Below are positions 25,759-34,110 of a stretch of 46,274 nucleotides of DNA, piece by piece. The notes under the pieces were generated by a model, which had not been told where the DNA came from, searched no databases, and saw nothing but the letters and a program-made list of their open reading frames with translations. The DNA is from a virus. The position numbers were made by a program, and so were the translations under genes. Numbering within the stretch: position 1 is the stretch's first letter; the number at the start of each line of letters is the position of its first letter. The stretch covers positions 1 to 46,274 of the IMG/VR virus record IMGVR_UViG_3300020420_000026. One strand, written 5' to 3'.

Positions 25759-25893
25759 TTAAATAAAGTTTATTAAATTTTTTAGATTGTTACTTAGTAT
25801 AAAGTTTTGTTTTTGTAAGGCAAGGAAGACAGTGATTACATCTTCCTTATTTGTTTCGTATCTTTCTCTTATCTTAGTCTCAACTAACTTCAA
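25759..25893 (-). CDS. 44-residue protein downstream of exonuclease (TTG start)
   Basis: The start TTG 25893 is favoured because AGGAG lies six bases upstream; it gives (M)KLVETKIRERYETNKEDVIT, then VFLALQKQNFILSNNLKNLI. An ATG at 25971 in the same frame would overlap the exonuclease gene by 92 bases and lacks such a site. Similar small helical proteins occur between exonuclease and RNR genes in cyanopodoviruses. It stops two bases before the RNR alpha start. Function unknown. Confidence 0.68.
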   Translation of the reverse strand: MKLVETKIRERYETNKEDVITVFLALQKQNFILSNNLKNLINFI

Positions 25894-26644
25894 TTTGAAC
25901 TCCTGTTCCAGAGTCAACTTGGTACTCGGGCGTAGGTGTCCAGAGTCTTGGTTCTTGCTTTTGGGAATCATAGTCCTCGTTTGTAAGTATTCTGGCTAGC
26001 CTTGCATTGCAAAGAGCATCTTGTTCTGTGAGCCCCTTGTCTTCAAAAGCTTTGACAACTGTAGCCCAGCTGTAGCCTTCTTTCTCGAAAAGAGTAGTCG
26101 CTCTCTTCACTCCAATCCCGGGAACTCCACTATAGCCATCTGTCTGGTCGCCTGCTAGCGTCTGTATCAGATGCCACTTTGCACCCTCTTCTGGCGTGAT
26201 CGTGGTGGTGTCTTCGAGATTGTATAGCTTGCCGGGGATCTGTCTCATGTCTTTGTCAGGAGAAACAATGATATTCCCTTCAAACTTGGTGGCAAAGATG
26301 CCCATAGCATCATCGGCCTCCAGTTGTGGCATGACAATAACGTCATACTCAATTTTAAGTCCTGATATGACACGTTTGTATCCACAGGGCTTCTTTCTGT
26401 TTCTGTGACCCTTATAATCTGGGTAAATTTTTTTCCGAAAATTTTTAGAGTCGCTAAAAAACAGTGTTGGCTTCGCAAAAGAGCCAAATTGCATTTGTAT
26501 GTTAGATATGTCACGTTTTACGGCATTATAAGCTTCTGAAAAGTTAGAAGTCACTAATATTACGTCTTCTCCGTAGTCTATCTCTGTTTCACAGGCTGCA
26601 CAGCACTTATATACTATGTAGTCTGCATCAATTAGTAATTTCAT
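25880..26644 (-). CDS. 5'-3' exonuclease, T7 gp6-like
   Basis: 254 residues with the FEN/5'-nuclease motif set: MKLLIDADYIVYK (D6, D8), FRKKIYPDYKGHR, QLEADDAMG, VSPDKDMRQIPG and LAGDQTDGYSGVPGIGVKRA (metal-binding Asp residues plus helix-hairpin-helix). It degrades host DNA ends, removes RNA primers and aids concatemer formation. Follows the polymerase gene by six bases. Confidence 0.92.
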   Translation of the reverse strand: MKLLIDADYIVYKCCAACETEIDYGEDVILVTSNFSEAYNAVKRDISNIQMQFGSFAKPTLFFSDSKNFRKKIYPDYKGHRNRKKPCGYKRVISGLKIEYDVIVMPQLEADDAMGIFATKFEGNIIVSPDKDMRQIPGKLYNLEDTTTITPEEGAKWHLIQTLAGDQTDGYSGVPGIGVKRATTLFEKEGYSWATVVKAFEDKGLTEQDALCNARLARILTNEDYDSQKQEPRLWTPTPEYQVDSGTGVQIEVS

Positions 26645-26650
26645 GGTGGT

Positions 26651-27913
26651 TTAGTGTACGTCAGCCCAAGTATATCCGATCTTAGCTTCTGCTGCGATGG
26701 GACATCTTAGATTGTAGTGTTCGCCGGCCAATCTGGCGGCTGTTTCGAGCCATTTTGCAAATTCTTCTGCAAATCTTGGGTAACATTCGTAGTTTAGCTC
26801 GTCATGTACGAATGAGAGTTGGTGGCCGTCTGGTGGTAGACATTCATTCACAATCACCATCCATCTTTTGGCGACCGTCGCTGCTGATCCCTGTAGGAGG
26901 TAATTGAGAAACTTATGCCCTTTGTCAACGCTGATACGACGACCGTCGATGGCGTTTGCATAACCTCTTTTGCTAGCTTTCTCGCAAGCGAGTAGCAAAT
27001 CTGCCAGACCCGGAATGGCAGCAATATAAGCTTTACGAATCTCTGCCCCTTTGATAGCGGCTGCTTTTTCGGACAATAACTTATCATAGCTGTATCCTAG
27101 TTTGGTATTGCCAGCCCCGTAGAGGAAGGCATAGGTAACTGTTTTAACTTGTCTTCTGGTAATTCCAATTTTATCGGCATTGGTTTGGTGAATATCCCCC
27201 GTAGTAAGTATTCGTTGATACCGGCCATTATCATACCTCGAAAGGTAATGAGCAAGCATACGGAGCTCAATCCCACTAAGATCGGCAGACACCATTTGAT
27301 AGGTAGGCGTGGCCCGGAATAGTTTTCTGAATCTTTCATCTGATGGTACTTGTGCTAAGTTTGGTTTTCTGTGTGCACATCTGAATGTGCTGGTGGCAAC
27401 CCCGCAGTGGTGATGTATACGATTACACGTCGTAGATAGCTTCTGCCATGCGTTCACGCCTTCCGAGATCATCCCCAATTTCTTGGTAATATCTAGACAT
27501 TTCAGAAACAAGAGGGCTGTCTCCGACCCAATATCTTTCAATACTGTCTCGTCTACGACCGGCTTGCCGGTGGCTGTTCTCTGTGTTGGTTTCCAATTTT
27601 CGTGGGTCTGTAGTATCCATGCTATGTGGTCTCGTGAGGTGGGGTTAAGTTGTTTAAGTTTTGTAAATGGGCATCCTTGTACGTACCCTTGTGTCCGGTT
27701 ATTTCGCTTAGGTGTAAACACTGTTCCAGCAACGAACCCGAATTTTCTGCGTAATACTTCTGTAGCTTCTTCCAGTTCTCCTCTGAGAGTTGATTCGAGC
27801 TCGTAGGCTGCTCGTTCGTCGAAATACCATCCATGTTCTTCTTGTTTTTGTAAGATGTGTGCGACCTGATGTTCTAGTTGTACCCAGTCAGGTAAGGGTG
27901 GAAATGTTGGCAT
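26651..27913 (-). CDS. DNA polymerase, polymerase domain (split T7 gp5-like)
   Basis: 420 residues corresponding to T7 gp5 from about residue 215 on. Motif A D211-LSGIELRMLAHYL, motif B K257-TVTY261-AFLYGAG, and motif C FVH370-D371-E are intact. Y261 matches Tyr526 of T7 polymerase. The 3'-5' exonuclease lies in the separate upstream ORF. The ATG 27913 lies inside that ORF and has no ribosome binding site (AATAAACTATG), so expression needs coupling, a -1 frameshift or an unseen error. The thioredoxin-binding thumb insertion of T7 appears shortened. Confidence 0.9.
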   Translation of the reverse strand: MPTFPPLPDWVQLEHQVAHILQKQEEHGWYFDERAAYELESTLRGELEEATEVLRRKFGFVAGTVFTPKRNNRTQGYVQGCPFTKLKQLNPTSRDHIAWILQTHENWKPTQRTATGKPVVDETVLKDIGSETALLFLKCLDITKKLGMISEGVNAWQKLSTTCNRIHHHCGVATSTFRCAHRKPNLAQVPSDERFRKLFRATPTYQMVSADLSGIELRMLAHYLSRYDNGRYQRILTTGDIHQTNADKIGITRRQVKTVTYAFLYGAGNTKLGYSYDKLLSEKAAAIKGAEIRKAYIAAIPGLADLLLACEKASKRGYANAIDGRRISVDKGHKFLNYLLQGSAATVAKRWMVIVNECLPPDGHQLSFVHDELNYECYPRFAEEFAKWLETAARLAGEHYNLRCPIAAEAKIGYTWADVH

Positions 27914-28416
27914 AGTTTATTTGTAACAATAACGTCTTGTTCGCAATAGTCCTCCATCTCCTTGCTCCATGCTGACCAGTCGGCAGTCTGTCCAAAGTTC
28001 CCTTTGTATTCTCCCAACCTGTGGCCATATGACTCCAAGGAGTGGCGACCATAAAGTTTTGGTGGCATACCGTCAATCCTTGCCTTGCGGTCTACCTCTA
28101 GCATATCGGGGTGGTACAACCTCGACAGTAGTAATGTATCTATAACTCTACCCTCTGGCTTGAAGAATGGGTAGACTTTCTTTATCATCGGTATGTCAAA
28201 GCCAATGATGTTATGGCCAATGATAGTGTCAGCACACATTAGCGTTGTGACACCTCTGCTGATTGGCATTGCAGAGCCTGTATCGTTGTATCTGTAAGTC
28301 TCACCTGTCTCATAGTCGAGAATGACTAAGCAGTGTAGCTCAACGTCCTCTTGACTTAGTGGTGTTGTTTCCAGATCGAACAGGAGGGTAATAGGTTTTG
28401 TCTCTGAATTTTGCAC
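27874..28416 (-). CDS. DNA polymerase, 3'-5' exonuclease domain (split T7 gp5-like)
   Basis: 180 residues. Exo I LLFDLETT (D14, E16), Exo II IIGHNIIGFD and Exo III YCEQDVIVTN are present, as in residues 1-187 of T7 gp5. The frame stops at TAG 27874 after a 40-base overlap with the polymerase ORF in the -1 frame. Together the two ORFs make about 600 residues, a typical cyanopodovirus polymerase. Either a genuine gene split, a frameshifted gene or one missed base in the data. Confidence 0.88.
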   Translation of the reverse strand: MQNSETKPITLLFDLETTPLSQEDVELHCLVILDYETGETYRYNDTGSAMPISRGVTTLMCADTIIGHNIIGFDIPMIKKVYPFFKPEGRVIDTLLLSRLYHPDMLEVDRKARIDGMPPKLYGRHSLESYGHRLGEYKGNFGQTADWSAWSKEMEDYCEQDVIVTNKLCQHFHPYLTGYN

Positions 28417-28448
28417 GTCTTTTCTGTTCTCTGGTGGGTGGGTTTGGT

Positions 28449-30035
28449 CTAAAAATCTGTAGCTGGGTTGAACTCAACTGTGTCTTCGGATTTAGTTTCA
28501 TAGAATTGGCATGTAGATAGGTCATAGCTCAGTGTTGTAGCTACACCTACTTCTCCAGAAAAGCGGTTCTTGAGTACTCGCAAAGTTGTGAGATTAGCAT
28601 TAGCCTCGCCTTGCTGGTCTCTTTCAAGGGCGATGACACTATCGCTGAGTTGAGCGATTGAATGTGATCCTCTAAGTTGTCCGAGTGAGACTCGTCCTCC
28701 TTCTTCGTGTGAGTTACTGTCACTGTTTGTTCTCCGTAGGTGTGATACTAAAAATAGTGCGATACCTGTACGTTCGACTAATGATCTGAGCTTCGTCATT
28801 GTCGAGTCTATCATACGTCTTTCATCGCCGTCAAGACCACTTAATAATATAGAAAGATGGTCAAGAAATATAATACGGCACTCCAGTCCACTGGCAAGGT
28901 ATTCGATCCTGTTGTAAATAACATCTGGGTCAAAGCTACCAAAGCCATCAAACAGAAAAACATTCCACTTTGCAAGAGTATCAGCAAAAGCAAACTCGAG
29001 TTCTTCTTTGTCATGTTCTCCAATGTGATATGGTTTACCTAGTGCAGCAGACATAAGTCCTAGTGCTGTACGTTTGTTGTTTGCTTCAAGCTCAAGGATA
29101 CCAACTGTCTCACCTTTCATAGCAAGATCGGCTGCGATAGCCCTGACCAATGAAGTCTTACCACTACCTGACCCAGCTGTAAGAGTAGTTAGCTCTCCGT
29201 ATCTGATGCCATGTAGTTTTTCATTCAGTCCCTCGAAAGGGTATTCGTGGTCACAAGTTTTGGTAGGCTCTGTAACCAATGCCATGAGATTCTTACCATC
29301 AACAATACCGTCTGGTCTGTATGGCTTGGCATCCCATATGGCTCGCCTTATCGCCTCCCTGTCTTCAGCTTGGAGTGCATCGCTAGCATCTTTGTAAGCA
29401 TCGAGTCTAGCAATCTTAACCCTACCGGCTGGGAGAATACTCGAGGCAGATTCAACGGCCTCACGCCCTGCTTCGTCGTTGTCGAAGAAGAGGACGATCT
29501 CTTGGTAGCCTTGCAAGAAGGGTATGGCTTTCTGCAAGTCTTTCTTGGCTGCTGCCGCACCATGAGGTAGGCTGACCATGGGCCAACCTGACATAACTTC
29601 GTAACAACTGGCAGCATCTAGTTCTCCCTCCGTAATAACAATTCGTTTTCCGCTTGTCGGGAACAAATGCTGCCCAAAAAGGGAGTCTGAGGAAGAACCT
29701 TCGTAGTGGAAGTCCTTTGATTTTGTTTTGATTTTGAAGCCAACAACTTGTCCATTGCTGTCATAATATGGGAAGCGTAAGGTATTGCCATGTCTGTAAA
29801 TCCTATAGAACGCATTTGTTGCTTCACTGATTCTTCGTTTTTGCAGCTGTTCAGCTGATCCGAGGAACTGTACATTTGTATTCATTTGGGTATGGGTGTG
29901 TGTCCAGTCTTCTGCTGGACTGTACGTATGGCACGCAAAGCAGTACGCATGGCCGTCAGAGTAACGTGAGTTAGCATCTGACGAGCCACAGTTATCGCAT
30001 GGTTCGTGTGCCACAAATTCTGATTCTGTGTTCAT
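28449..30035 (-). CDS. DNA primase-helicase (T7 gp4-like)
   Basis: 528 residues from ATG 30035, which overlaps the endonuclease stop (ATGA). The zinc-binding domain has CDNC (13-16) and CFAC (32-35). Toprim motifs are TEGELDA (E137) and FFDNDEAG (185-190). The helicase has Walker A AGSGSGKTS (287-295), Walker B RIIFLDHLSIL and the VSHLRR motif. A Met at residue 51 could give a zinc-less short form like T7 gp4B, but no ribosome binding site precedes it. It unwinds the fork and makes primers. The C-terminus is acidic, as for polymerase contact in T7. Confidence 0.95.
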   Translation of the reverse strand: MNTESEFVAHEPCDNCGSSDANSRYSDGHAYCFACHTYSPAEDWTHTHTQMNTNVQFLGSAEQLQKRRISEATNAFYRIYRHGNTLRFPYYDSNGQVVGFKIKTKSKDFHYEGSSSDSLFGQHLFPTSGKRIVITEGELDAASCYEVMSGWPMVSLPHGAAAAKKDLQKAIPFLQGYQEIVLFFDNDEAGREAVESASSILPAGRVKIARLDAYKDASDALQAEDREAIRRAIWDAKPYRPDGIVDGKNLMALVTEPTKTCDHEYPFEGLNEKLHGIRYGELTTLTAGSGSGKTSLVRAIAADLAMKGETVGILELEANNKRTALGLMSAALGKPYHIGEHDKEELEFAFADTLAKWNVFLFDGFGSFDPDVIYNRIEYLASGLECRIIFLDHLSILLSGLDGDERRMIDSTMTKLRSLVERTGIALFLVSHLRRTNSDSNSHEEGGRVSLGQLRGSHSIAQLSDSVIALERDQQGEANANLTTLRVLKNRFSGEVGVATTLSYDLSTCQFYETKSEDTVEFNPATDF

Positions 30036-30397
30036 CTTAACCAATCTATGGGGATTGCGTGTGCTGCCGCCCATTTGATGTTGTGTTTCTCACACCATTG
30101 GGCGTATGTAGTTTTGGATTTCTTGCTGATCTTGTTGAACGGTGCTTGAAAGACCATACGAATATCAAGGTGTGGGTTGTCACGAATGACGGCCTTGATC
30201 TTGCGTCTGTCTTCTGAGTCCCAATAACCTTTGGTTTCTAGCATGACACCGTTGAGCAGTACGAAATCGGGATTGTAGTTGTGCTGTATGGTATAAGGAA
30301 CTTGCTCGCCCTCATACACATACTTGCAACCAACTGTGTCTAGTAGTTCAGCGACGCTGACCTCTAGCTTAGACTTAAAAGTCTTCTTCTTCTTCAA
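30032..30397 (-). CDS. endonuclease I (T7 gp3-like Holliday junction resolvase)
   Basis: 121 residues from TTG 30397, preceded by GAAG seven bases upstream; upstream ATGs in this frame lie inside the SSB gene. It reads MKKKKTFKSKLEVSVAELLD and contains YNPDFVLLNGVMLETKGYWD. E12, D44, E54 and K56 correspond to T7 Glu20, Asp55, Glu65 and Lys67. It overlaps the SSB end by 23 bases. It resolves branched DNA during packaging and breaks host DNA. A T7 gp3 is 149 residues, so this is somewhat shorter. Confidence 0.85.
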   Translation of the reverse strand: MKKKKTFKSKLEVSVAELLDTVGCKYVYEGEQVPYTIQHNYNPDFVLLNGVMLETKGYWDSEDRRKIKAVIRDNPHLDIRMVFQAPFNKISKKSKTTYAQWCEKHNIKWAAAHAIPIDWLR

Positions 30398-30950
30398 TGC
30401 TATCTTCGTCAGCTTGTTCTGGTGCTGTAGCTTTTGCAACAAAGCCTTCAGTCTTACCGAACAAGTCTGCAACTTCCTTGTCGTCCATGCTATCTGCATC
30501 AACTCCAGCTGCACTGCCAGCAATCTCGACAACCTGTACACCAACTAGCTTGAGTGAACTACCATAAGTAACTCCATCCTTCAAGATGTATGGCTTCTGG
30601 AAAAAGCCTAGCTTTACAGTTGAGCCACCATAGATTGGTGTCTTTGCATCTGTAACTGGTGTGCCTTCTGTGTCGACAACTGGTGGTTTCTTGTCCTCTC
30701 CCCATGAGAACTTGATCTTGAACTTACCATCAGCTACCTCTTCCCATGGTGTAGGCTTGAGTGTAGCTCTCTTTGGGTTCTTCAACTTGGACTCTGCCCA
30801 CTTGAGGACAGCCTGTCTTTCTAATTCAAGTGCGTCAATGATACTTGTACCCACAATAGCTGCGAGTGAGTATCCGAACTTGCCGGGTTCTAGGATAGCT
30901 TGGAAGCCTTCTAGTTTGATAGCGTCTGTGACGTGTACGTTTTTGCTCAT
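30375..30950 (-). CDS. single-stranded DNA-binding protein (T7 gp2.5-like)
   Basis: 191 residues from ATG 30950; the longer open frame overlaps the polymerase gene and is discounted. An OB-like beta region is followed by an acidic tail ending EEEEDF, the gp2.5 signature in which the terminal Phe and acidic residues contact DNA polymerase and helicase. It sits directly after the RNA polymerase gene. Replication and recombination role. Confidence 0.88.
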   Translation of the reverse strand: MSKNVHVTDAIKLEGFQAILEPGKFGYSLAAIVGTSIIDALELERQAVLKWAESKLKNPKRATLKPTPWEEVADGKFKIKFSWGEDKKPPVVDTEGTPVTDAKTPIYGGSTVKLGFFQKPYILKDGVTYGSSLKLVGVQVVEIAGSAAGVDADSMDDKEVADLFGKTEGFVAKATAPEQADEDSIEEEEDF

Positions 30951-30951
30951 A

Positions 30952-33303
30952 TTAACAAAAGAAATAAGTGGATTCAATAACCGACTCTGGCTGTAAGTCG
31001 CCAATGATCGGTGGTTCAGTCTCTGCCTGTATCTGGTCGGCAAAGGTCTGGAGATAGTCATGCTCTGCGAACAGAATCATGTATGTCTCCCTAATTATAG
31101 CAGATAATTTATCCATGTCGCAACATCTGCTTAACACACTGTCATGAATTAGTGCGATTGGCTGATCGAAGCTACGCACAGCGAGGTGTAGCAGTGATGC
31201 GTCCAGACTATGGATTAGGTTAGGTGCAGTAGCAGCCTTGTGCCTGTTGATGTCGACCTCCTTCCCATCTTCTACTGCGACGGATAGATCACAACGACCT
31301 AGCAGCTGTAGCTGGATGCGTTCAACCTTCTTCTTGAAGTAACGCTGTCTGACTACGAAGCCAGAAGGAGTCGTCCATTCCACATACTCTTCACCACGTT
31401 TGATAGTCTTACCTATCTCAGTCTCGATCCATCTCATAACTGACATTGGCCCGGGCACGACTGCCCCCATAGCCGAACGAACTGATGTAACGATCTGAGT
31501 AAGCTGATCTTTGTCAACCTCGACACCCTTCTCTTTGAGAGCATCTTTGATATAAGACCTATTAGAATATGGCTTTGCATTATATGGTATGGTCATGACA
31601 GTACGCTTTACACATTTTCTGTCCCACACACCTCGTACTGTCTCAGGTATGTATGGTTTTGACACATCTGCAATAACTTTGTACGCATCTTGTGGTCTGT
31701 CAGATGGTACAACATTTACGAGAAGTGCTGTGGTCTTATCCCTTGCCAAGCCTGCTAGTATCTGCAAACCAGAACAGGTAGCGTCGGTAGCCACGGGTAA
31801 GGAAGTAGTCAATCTATCTTTAGTAATCGCACAATAATAGTATTCTTCACAAGCTGCGAGGAATAGCCATGGCTCATCTGCACCCTCCCAATCTCCTAAG
31901 TTTGCAATAGGATCTCGTGAGACACGTGAGATTAGTGCCAAGTTATTGTGTGTCCAGTCTAGACGCTCTTGCATCGTAGACTTGTCCAATCCGTATGTGG
32001 TAGCGACTTGGAAAGCGAGCCATTTCTCACTGCTGTCAGTATACTCCGCAGCATCAGCAAACTGTAGCAATGACTTGCCAAAGTCTGTGTCCTGTGGTGT
32101 AAGGAAAGCAGGGATAGGATAAGCTCGCCCCCTGTAGTCAAACGACCATGGTATGTAGAACTCTCTGTCCTTGAAGCGATTGACAGCTTCCATAGTCATA
32201 CGTGTGCGACAGGATCTCTTGAACTCTGCTGCTCTTTTGTTCATTACTTCTGCTGCCTGTCTACGGTAATGCTTCCGTGCCTCTTTGTTATCGGCAATAT
32301 CAACAGGCTTGGGTGGTAGATCGTAATGAACGATAGGTAGGAACTTACCCACACTTACACCTCTCTCTTGTAACAGCTCCGCAGTACGGACGATACAGGG
32401 GTTCAACCTGTATTTAACTTGCTGTATTTTGTTCAGAAAAGCGAGTGGGATTTCCCCCTGTATAAGGGCGTGATCGCCTCTTCTAACAAGCTCATGGCCT
32501 TGCATTACCTCATTGAGTATATACCCACCGACTTCCGTGTTTGACCAGTCTCTAGGTGGTACTAGCATAGGCCACGCTAAAGGGCTGAATAATTCTGCAT
32601 TTGCCATGACTTCATCTTTGATGTCCATGAACTCTGCGGTCGGTGCGATAAACACTTGAGTCTTACGACCTGTGCGTATGCGTTGCTTGTAGAACCAGCC
32701 ACTTGCTGCCATAATGCAATCAAGTAACCAGCCACCAAGTTTGGTACGTATACTTGTACCCCAAGGTCTCCACTGTTCAATCTTGTAGCGGTTCATCAGC
32801 GTCCTGATAACAACTAGCTTCTGTTGTGTACCACAGGCTTTGTGCCAGTAGTTGTCCTTGAGAGTCTTGAGTAAAGCAGGGGCGGCGTGCTCGTAGTGTC
32901 GCATCTGACACTCGTCCTCGATAGCTTTGCCGATGGAACTACATACGTTGGTAGCTGTGTTGCAGTTGTCCTTGTAACCAAAGACATTATCAAATGTAAC
33001 TTTACAAGCGATAGCTGCGGCAGCCAATGCCTCGATACTAGCTAGGTATTCGTGTATATCTTTGAAGGCAGCTCCATACTTGCCTTGGTGTATTTTCTTG
33101 TTAGTGTCTTCGATACGTTGAACTACACGTGGTAGTAACGCATCAATCGAAGCGATACCATATACTGTTGCAGAAGAGTACTGTTGTGCTTCTAGCTTAT
33201 ACGTTTGGTCACGCAGTCTTTTCAGACCTTGTTTGATCTGTGATCTTTCTAAGTTGACCTGTTCCGTGATTTGGTCTTCCGTTATATCTATCTGCGAGTT
33301 CAT
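30952..33303 (-). CDS. phage single-subunit RNA polymerase (T7 gp1-like)
   Basis: 783 residues (T7: 883). Catalytic residues are D507 (VATDATCSGLQ), K566 and Y574 (CVKRTVMTIPYNAKPYS) and D721 (LIHDS), matching T7 D537, K631, Y639 and D812. It ends YFFC, like the T7 FAFA foot. It should transcribe middle and late genes. A candidate copy of the phage promoter lies inside it at 32455-32476. Its 5' end overlaps a 72-residue ORF by 95 bases; no later Met occurs before residue 134, so the start at 33303 is the best guess. Confidence 0.95.
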   Translation of the reverse strand: MNSQIDITEDQITEQVNLERSQIKQGLKRLRDQTYKLEAQQYSSATVYGIASIDALLPRVVQRIEDTNKKIHQGKYGAAFKDIHEYLASIEALAAAAIACKVTFDNVFGYKDNCNTATNVCSSIGKAIEDECQMRHYEHAAPALLKTLKDNYWHKACGTQQKLVVIRTLMNRYKIEQWRPWGTSIRTKLGGWLLDCIMAASGWFYKQRIRTGRKTQVFIAPTAEFMDIKDEVMANAELFSPLAWPMLVPPRDWSNTEVGGYILNEVMQGHELVRRGDHALIQGEIPLAFLNKIQQVKYRLNPCIVRTAELLQERGVSVGKFLPIVHYDLPPKPVDIADNKEARKHYRRQAAEVMNKRAAEFKRSCRTRMTMEAVNRFKDREFYIPWSFDYRGRAYPIPAFLTPQDTDFGKSLLQFADAAEYTDSSEKWLAFQVATTYGLDKSTMQERLDWTHNNLALISRVSRDPIANLGDWEGADEPWLFLAACEEYYYCAITKDRLTTSLPVATDATCSGLQILAGLARDKTTALLVNVVPSDRPQDAYKVIADVSKPYIPETVRGVWDRKCVKRTVMTIPYNAKPYSNRSYIKDALKEKGVEVDKDQLTQIVTSVRSAMGAVVPGPMSVMRWIETEIGKTIKRGEEYVEWTTPSGFVVRQRYFKKKVERIQLQLLGRCDLSVAVEDGKEVDINRHKAATAPNLIHSLDASLLHLAVRSFDQPIALIHDSVLSRCCDMDKLSAIIRETYMILFAEHDYLQTFADQIQAETEPPIIGDLQPESVIESTYFFC
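32455..32476 (-). promoter_or_regulatory. candidate phage RNA polymerase promoter inside the RNAP gene
   Basis: Minus strand reads CGATCACGCCCTTATACAGG followed by GG. It matches the element after the terminase gene (38090-38111) at 21 of 22 positions and the core at 36383-36398. TATA then a G-run at the 3' end recalls T7-class promoters. It lies within codons DHALIQG, so coding constraint could explain part of the match. Confidence 0.42.
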
Positions 33304-33427
33304 CTTGTATTTGTGCTAGTAGGTGTTTTCTGACCTCATCATAGTGAGGGTGATCTTTGTTTAACATGTCTAATGCTTGTTTGTGATAGGTGTAAACGTC
33401 ATCAGACGGAATAGTTCTTTTTGTCAT
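33209..33427 (-). CDS. 72-residue hydrophilic protein overlapping the RNAP start
   Basis: It reads MTKRTIPSDDVYTYHKQALD, then MLNKDHPHYDEVRKHLLAQI and a polar end. Its last 95 bases overlap the RNA polymerase start in another frame. Residues 1-45 look like a normal compact helical protein. An ATG at 33439 would add four residues. Function unknown. Confidence 0.6.
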   Translation of the reverse strand: MTKRTIPSDDVYTYHKQALDMLNKDHPHYDEVRKHLLAQIQDELADRYNGRPNHGTGQLRKITDQTRSEKTA

Positions 33428-33731
33428 TGTCTGTAACATATTTTAGTGGTATCAAATGTTGTATATCATTGTGTGTGCATACAGTGAACTCTGTCTCTGC
33501 ACCAGCAATCAACTCTTTGACCTTTTTCTTTGCAGCTGCACCTGACTTGTACACGTGTTCTGTGACCTTGTTGGTTCTGCGGTTACGTGCACGAATCATG
33601 CAGTGATACTCTGTTGGCATCTCCCAGCCTTCCATCTTCCAGTGCATGAATATCTTGTACTCGATAGGCTCAAACCATTCGGCAGGGCACTTAGCTATCA
33701 TGTTGTAGTTGTTCGGAAATTCTTTCTTCAT
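33402..33731 (-). CDS. 109-residue early protein
   Basis: It contains CPAEWFEPIEYKIFMHWKME, CMIRARNRRTNKVTEHVYKS and GAAAKKKVKELIAG. Mixed alpha/beta with a basic helix; small early proteins of this kind often bind host enzymes, but no family is recognised. It overlaps both neighbours (41 and 26 bases). Met11 (33701) is an alternative start. Confidence 0.65.
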   Translation of the reverse strand: MKKEFPNNYNMIAKCPAEWFEPIEYKIFMHWKMEGWEMPTEYHCMIRARNRRTNKVTEHVYKSGAAAKKKVKELIAGAETEFTVCTHNDIQHLIPLKYVTDNDKKNYSV

Positions 33732-33897
33732 TGTAGTGATGATATTTGTCTAGGTAGATGTCAGTCAGGGTGGTGTGCCAATGCCACTTGGCTATGTGTG
33801 TAGCTCTGTATGCAGCCTCTATGTCGTCACGAGCAAACAGGTGGATCTTCTTGCCCGTGCCCATGACAGCTTCGTAGTAGTAGTACTTGTCGGTCAT
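33691..33897 (-). CDS. 68-residue early protein, Tyr/His-rich
   Basis: It reads MTDKYYYYEAVMGTGKKIHL, then FARDDIEAAYRATHIAKWHW and a polar C-terminus. The pattern (strand, ARDD-E-A-A helix) resembles small phage proteins with a signal-response-like beta-alpha fold. Its start overlaps the upstream stop as ATGA. Function unknown. Confidence 0.68.
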   Translation of the reverse strand: MTDKYYYYEAVMGTGKKIHLFARDDIEAAYRATHIAKWHWHTTLTDIYLDKYHHYNEERISEQLQHDS

Positions 33898-34031
33898 GTC
33901 CTTGATGATGATTGTGATGTGAGCTTTTTGATGAGCATTTTAGTACGCTTGCGGGCAGCTTGTACCATGCGCGGCTTGCTCTTGTACTTGGGCTGCTTGC
34001 GGCTGTGGTGCTGCCAGTTTGGTGTAGTCAT
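33894..34031 (-). CDS. 45-residue very basic protein
   Basis: It reads MTTPNWQHHSRKQPKYKSKP, then RMVQAARKRTKMLIKKLTSQ. GGAG lies five bases before the ATG and the stop overlaps the next gene (ATGA), both supporting translation. It is the first gene after the perfect sigma70 promoter at 34061-34089. Probably nucleic-acid binding. Confidence 0.62.
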   Translation of the reverse strand: MTTPNWQHHSRKQPKYKSKPRMVQAARKRTKMLIKKLTSQSSSRT

Positions 34032-34110
34032 GGTAACTCCAATGTCGTGTTACACCAGCTATTATAAAGCAGTTGGTGATTACTGTCAATAGACTGATGT
34101 ATTTGTTCAT
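33940..34110 (-). CDS. 56-residue overlapping ORF with N-terminal TM segment
   Basis: It reads MNKYISLLTVITNCFIIAGV, followed by a Gln/Ala-rich tail. Its ATG overlaps the stop of the preceding gene (ATGA), which suggests coupling, but it shares most of its length with the 45-residue ORF in another frame and contains the sigma70 promoter. Only one of the two, or both as true overlapping genes, may be real. Confidence 0.35.
   Translation of the reverse strand: MNKYISLLTVITNCFIIAGVTRHWSYHDYTKLAAPQPQAAQVQEQAAHGTSCPQAY
34061..34089 (-). promoter_or_regulatory. consensus sigma70 promoter (TTGACA-N17-TATAAT)
   Basis: Minus strand: TTGACA at 34089-34084, exactly 17 bases, TATAAT at 34066-34061. It is a perfect match to the bacterial housekeeping promoter consensus. 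Transcription would start near 34054 and run through four small genes into the phage RNA polymerase gene, which must be made by host polymerase. Confidence 0.85.

Noticed and set aside
27874-27913. Programmed -1 frameshift site joining the two polymerase ORFs
   Set aside because: No X-XXY-YYZ heptamer is in the right phase in the overlap and no clear downstream pseudoknot was seen. Frameshifting is not excluded, but the sequence does not support it directly.
31070-31110. TATAATTAGGGAGACAT on the minus strand inside the RNA polymerase gene, like a T7 promoter start
   Set aside because: Only the TATA and GGGAGA parts resemble T7; the upstream half does not match any repeated element in this genome and the site is within codons. 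No second copy was found.
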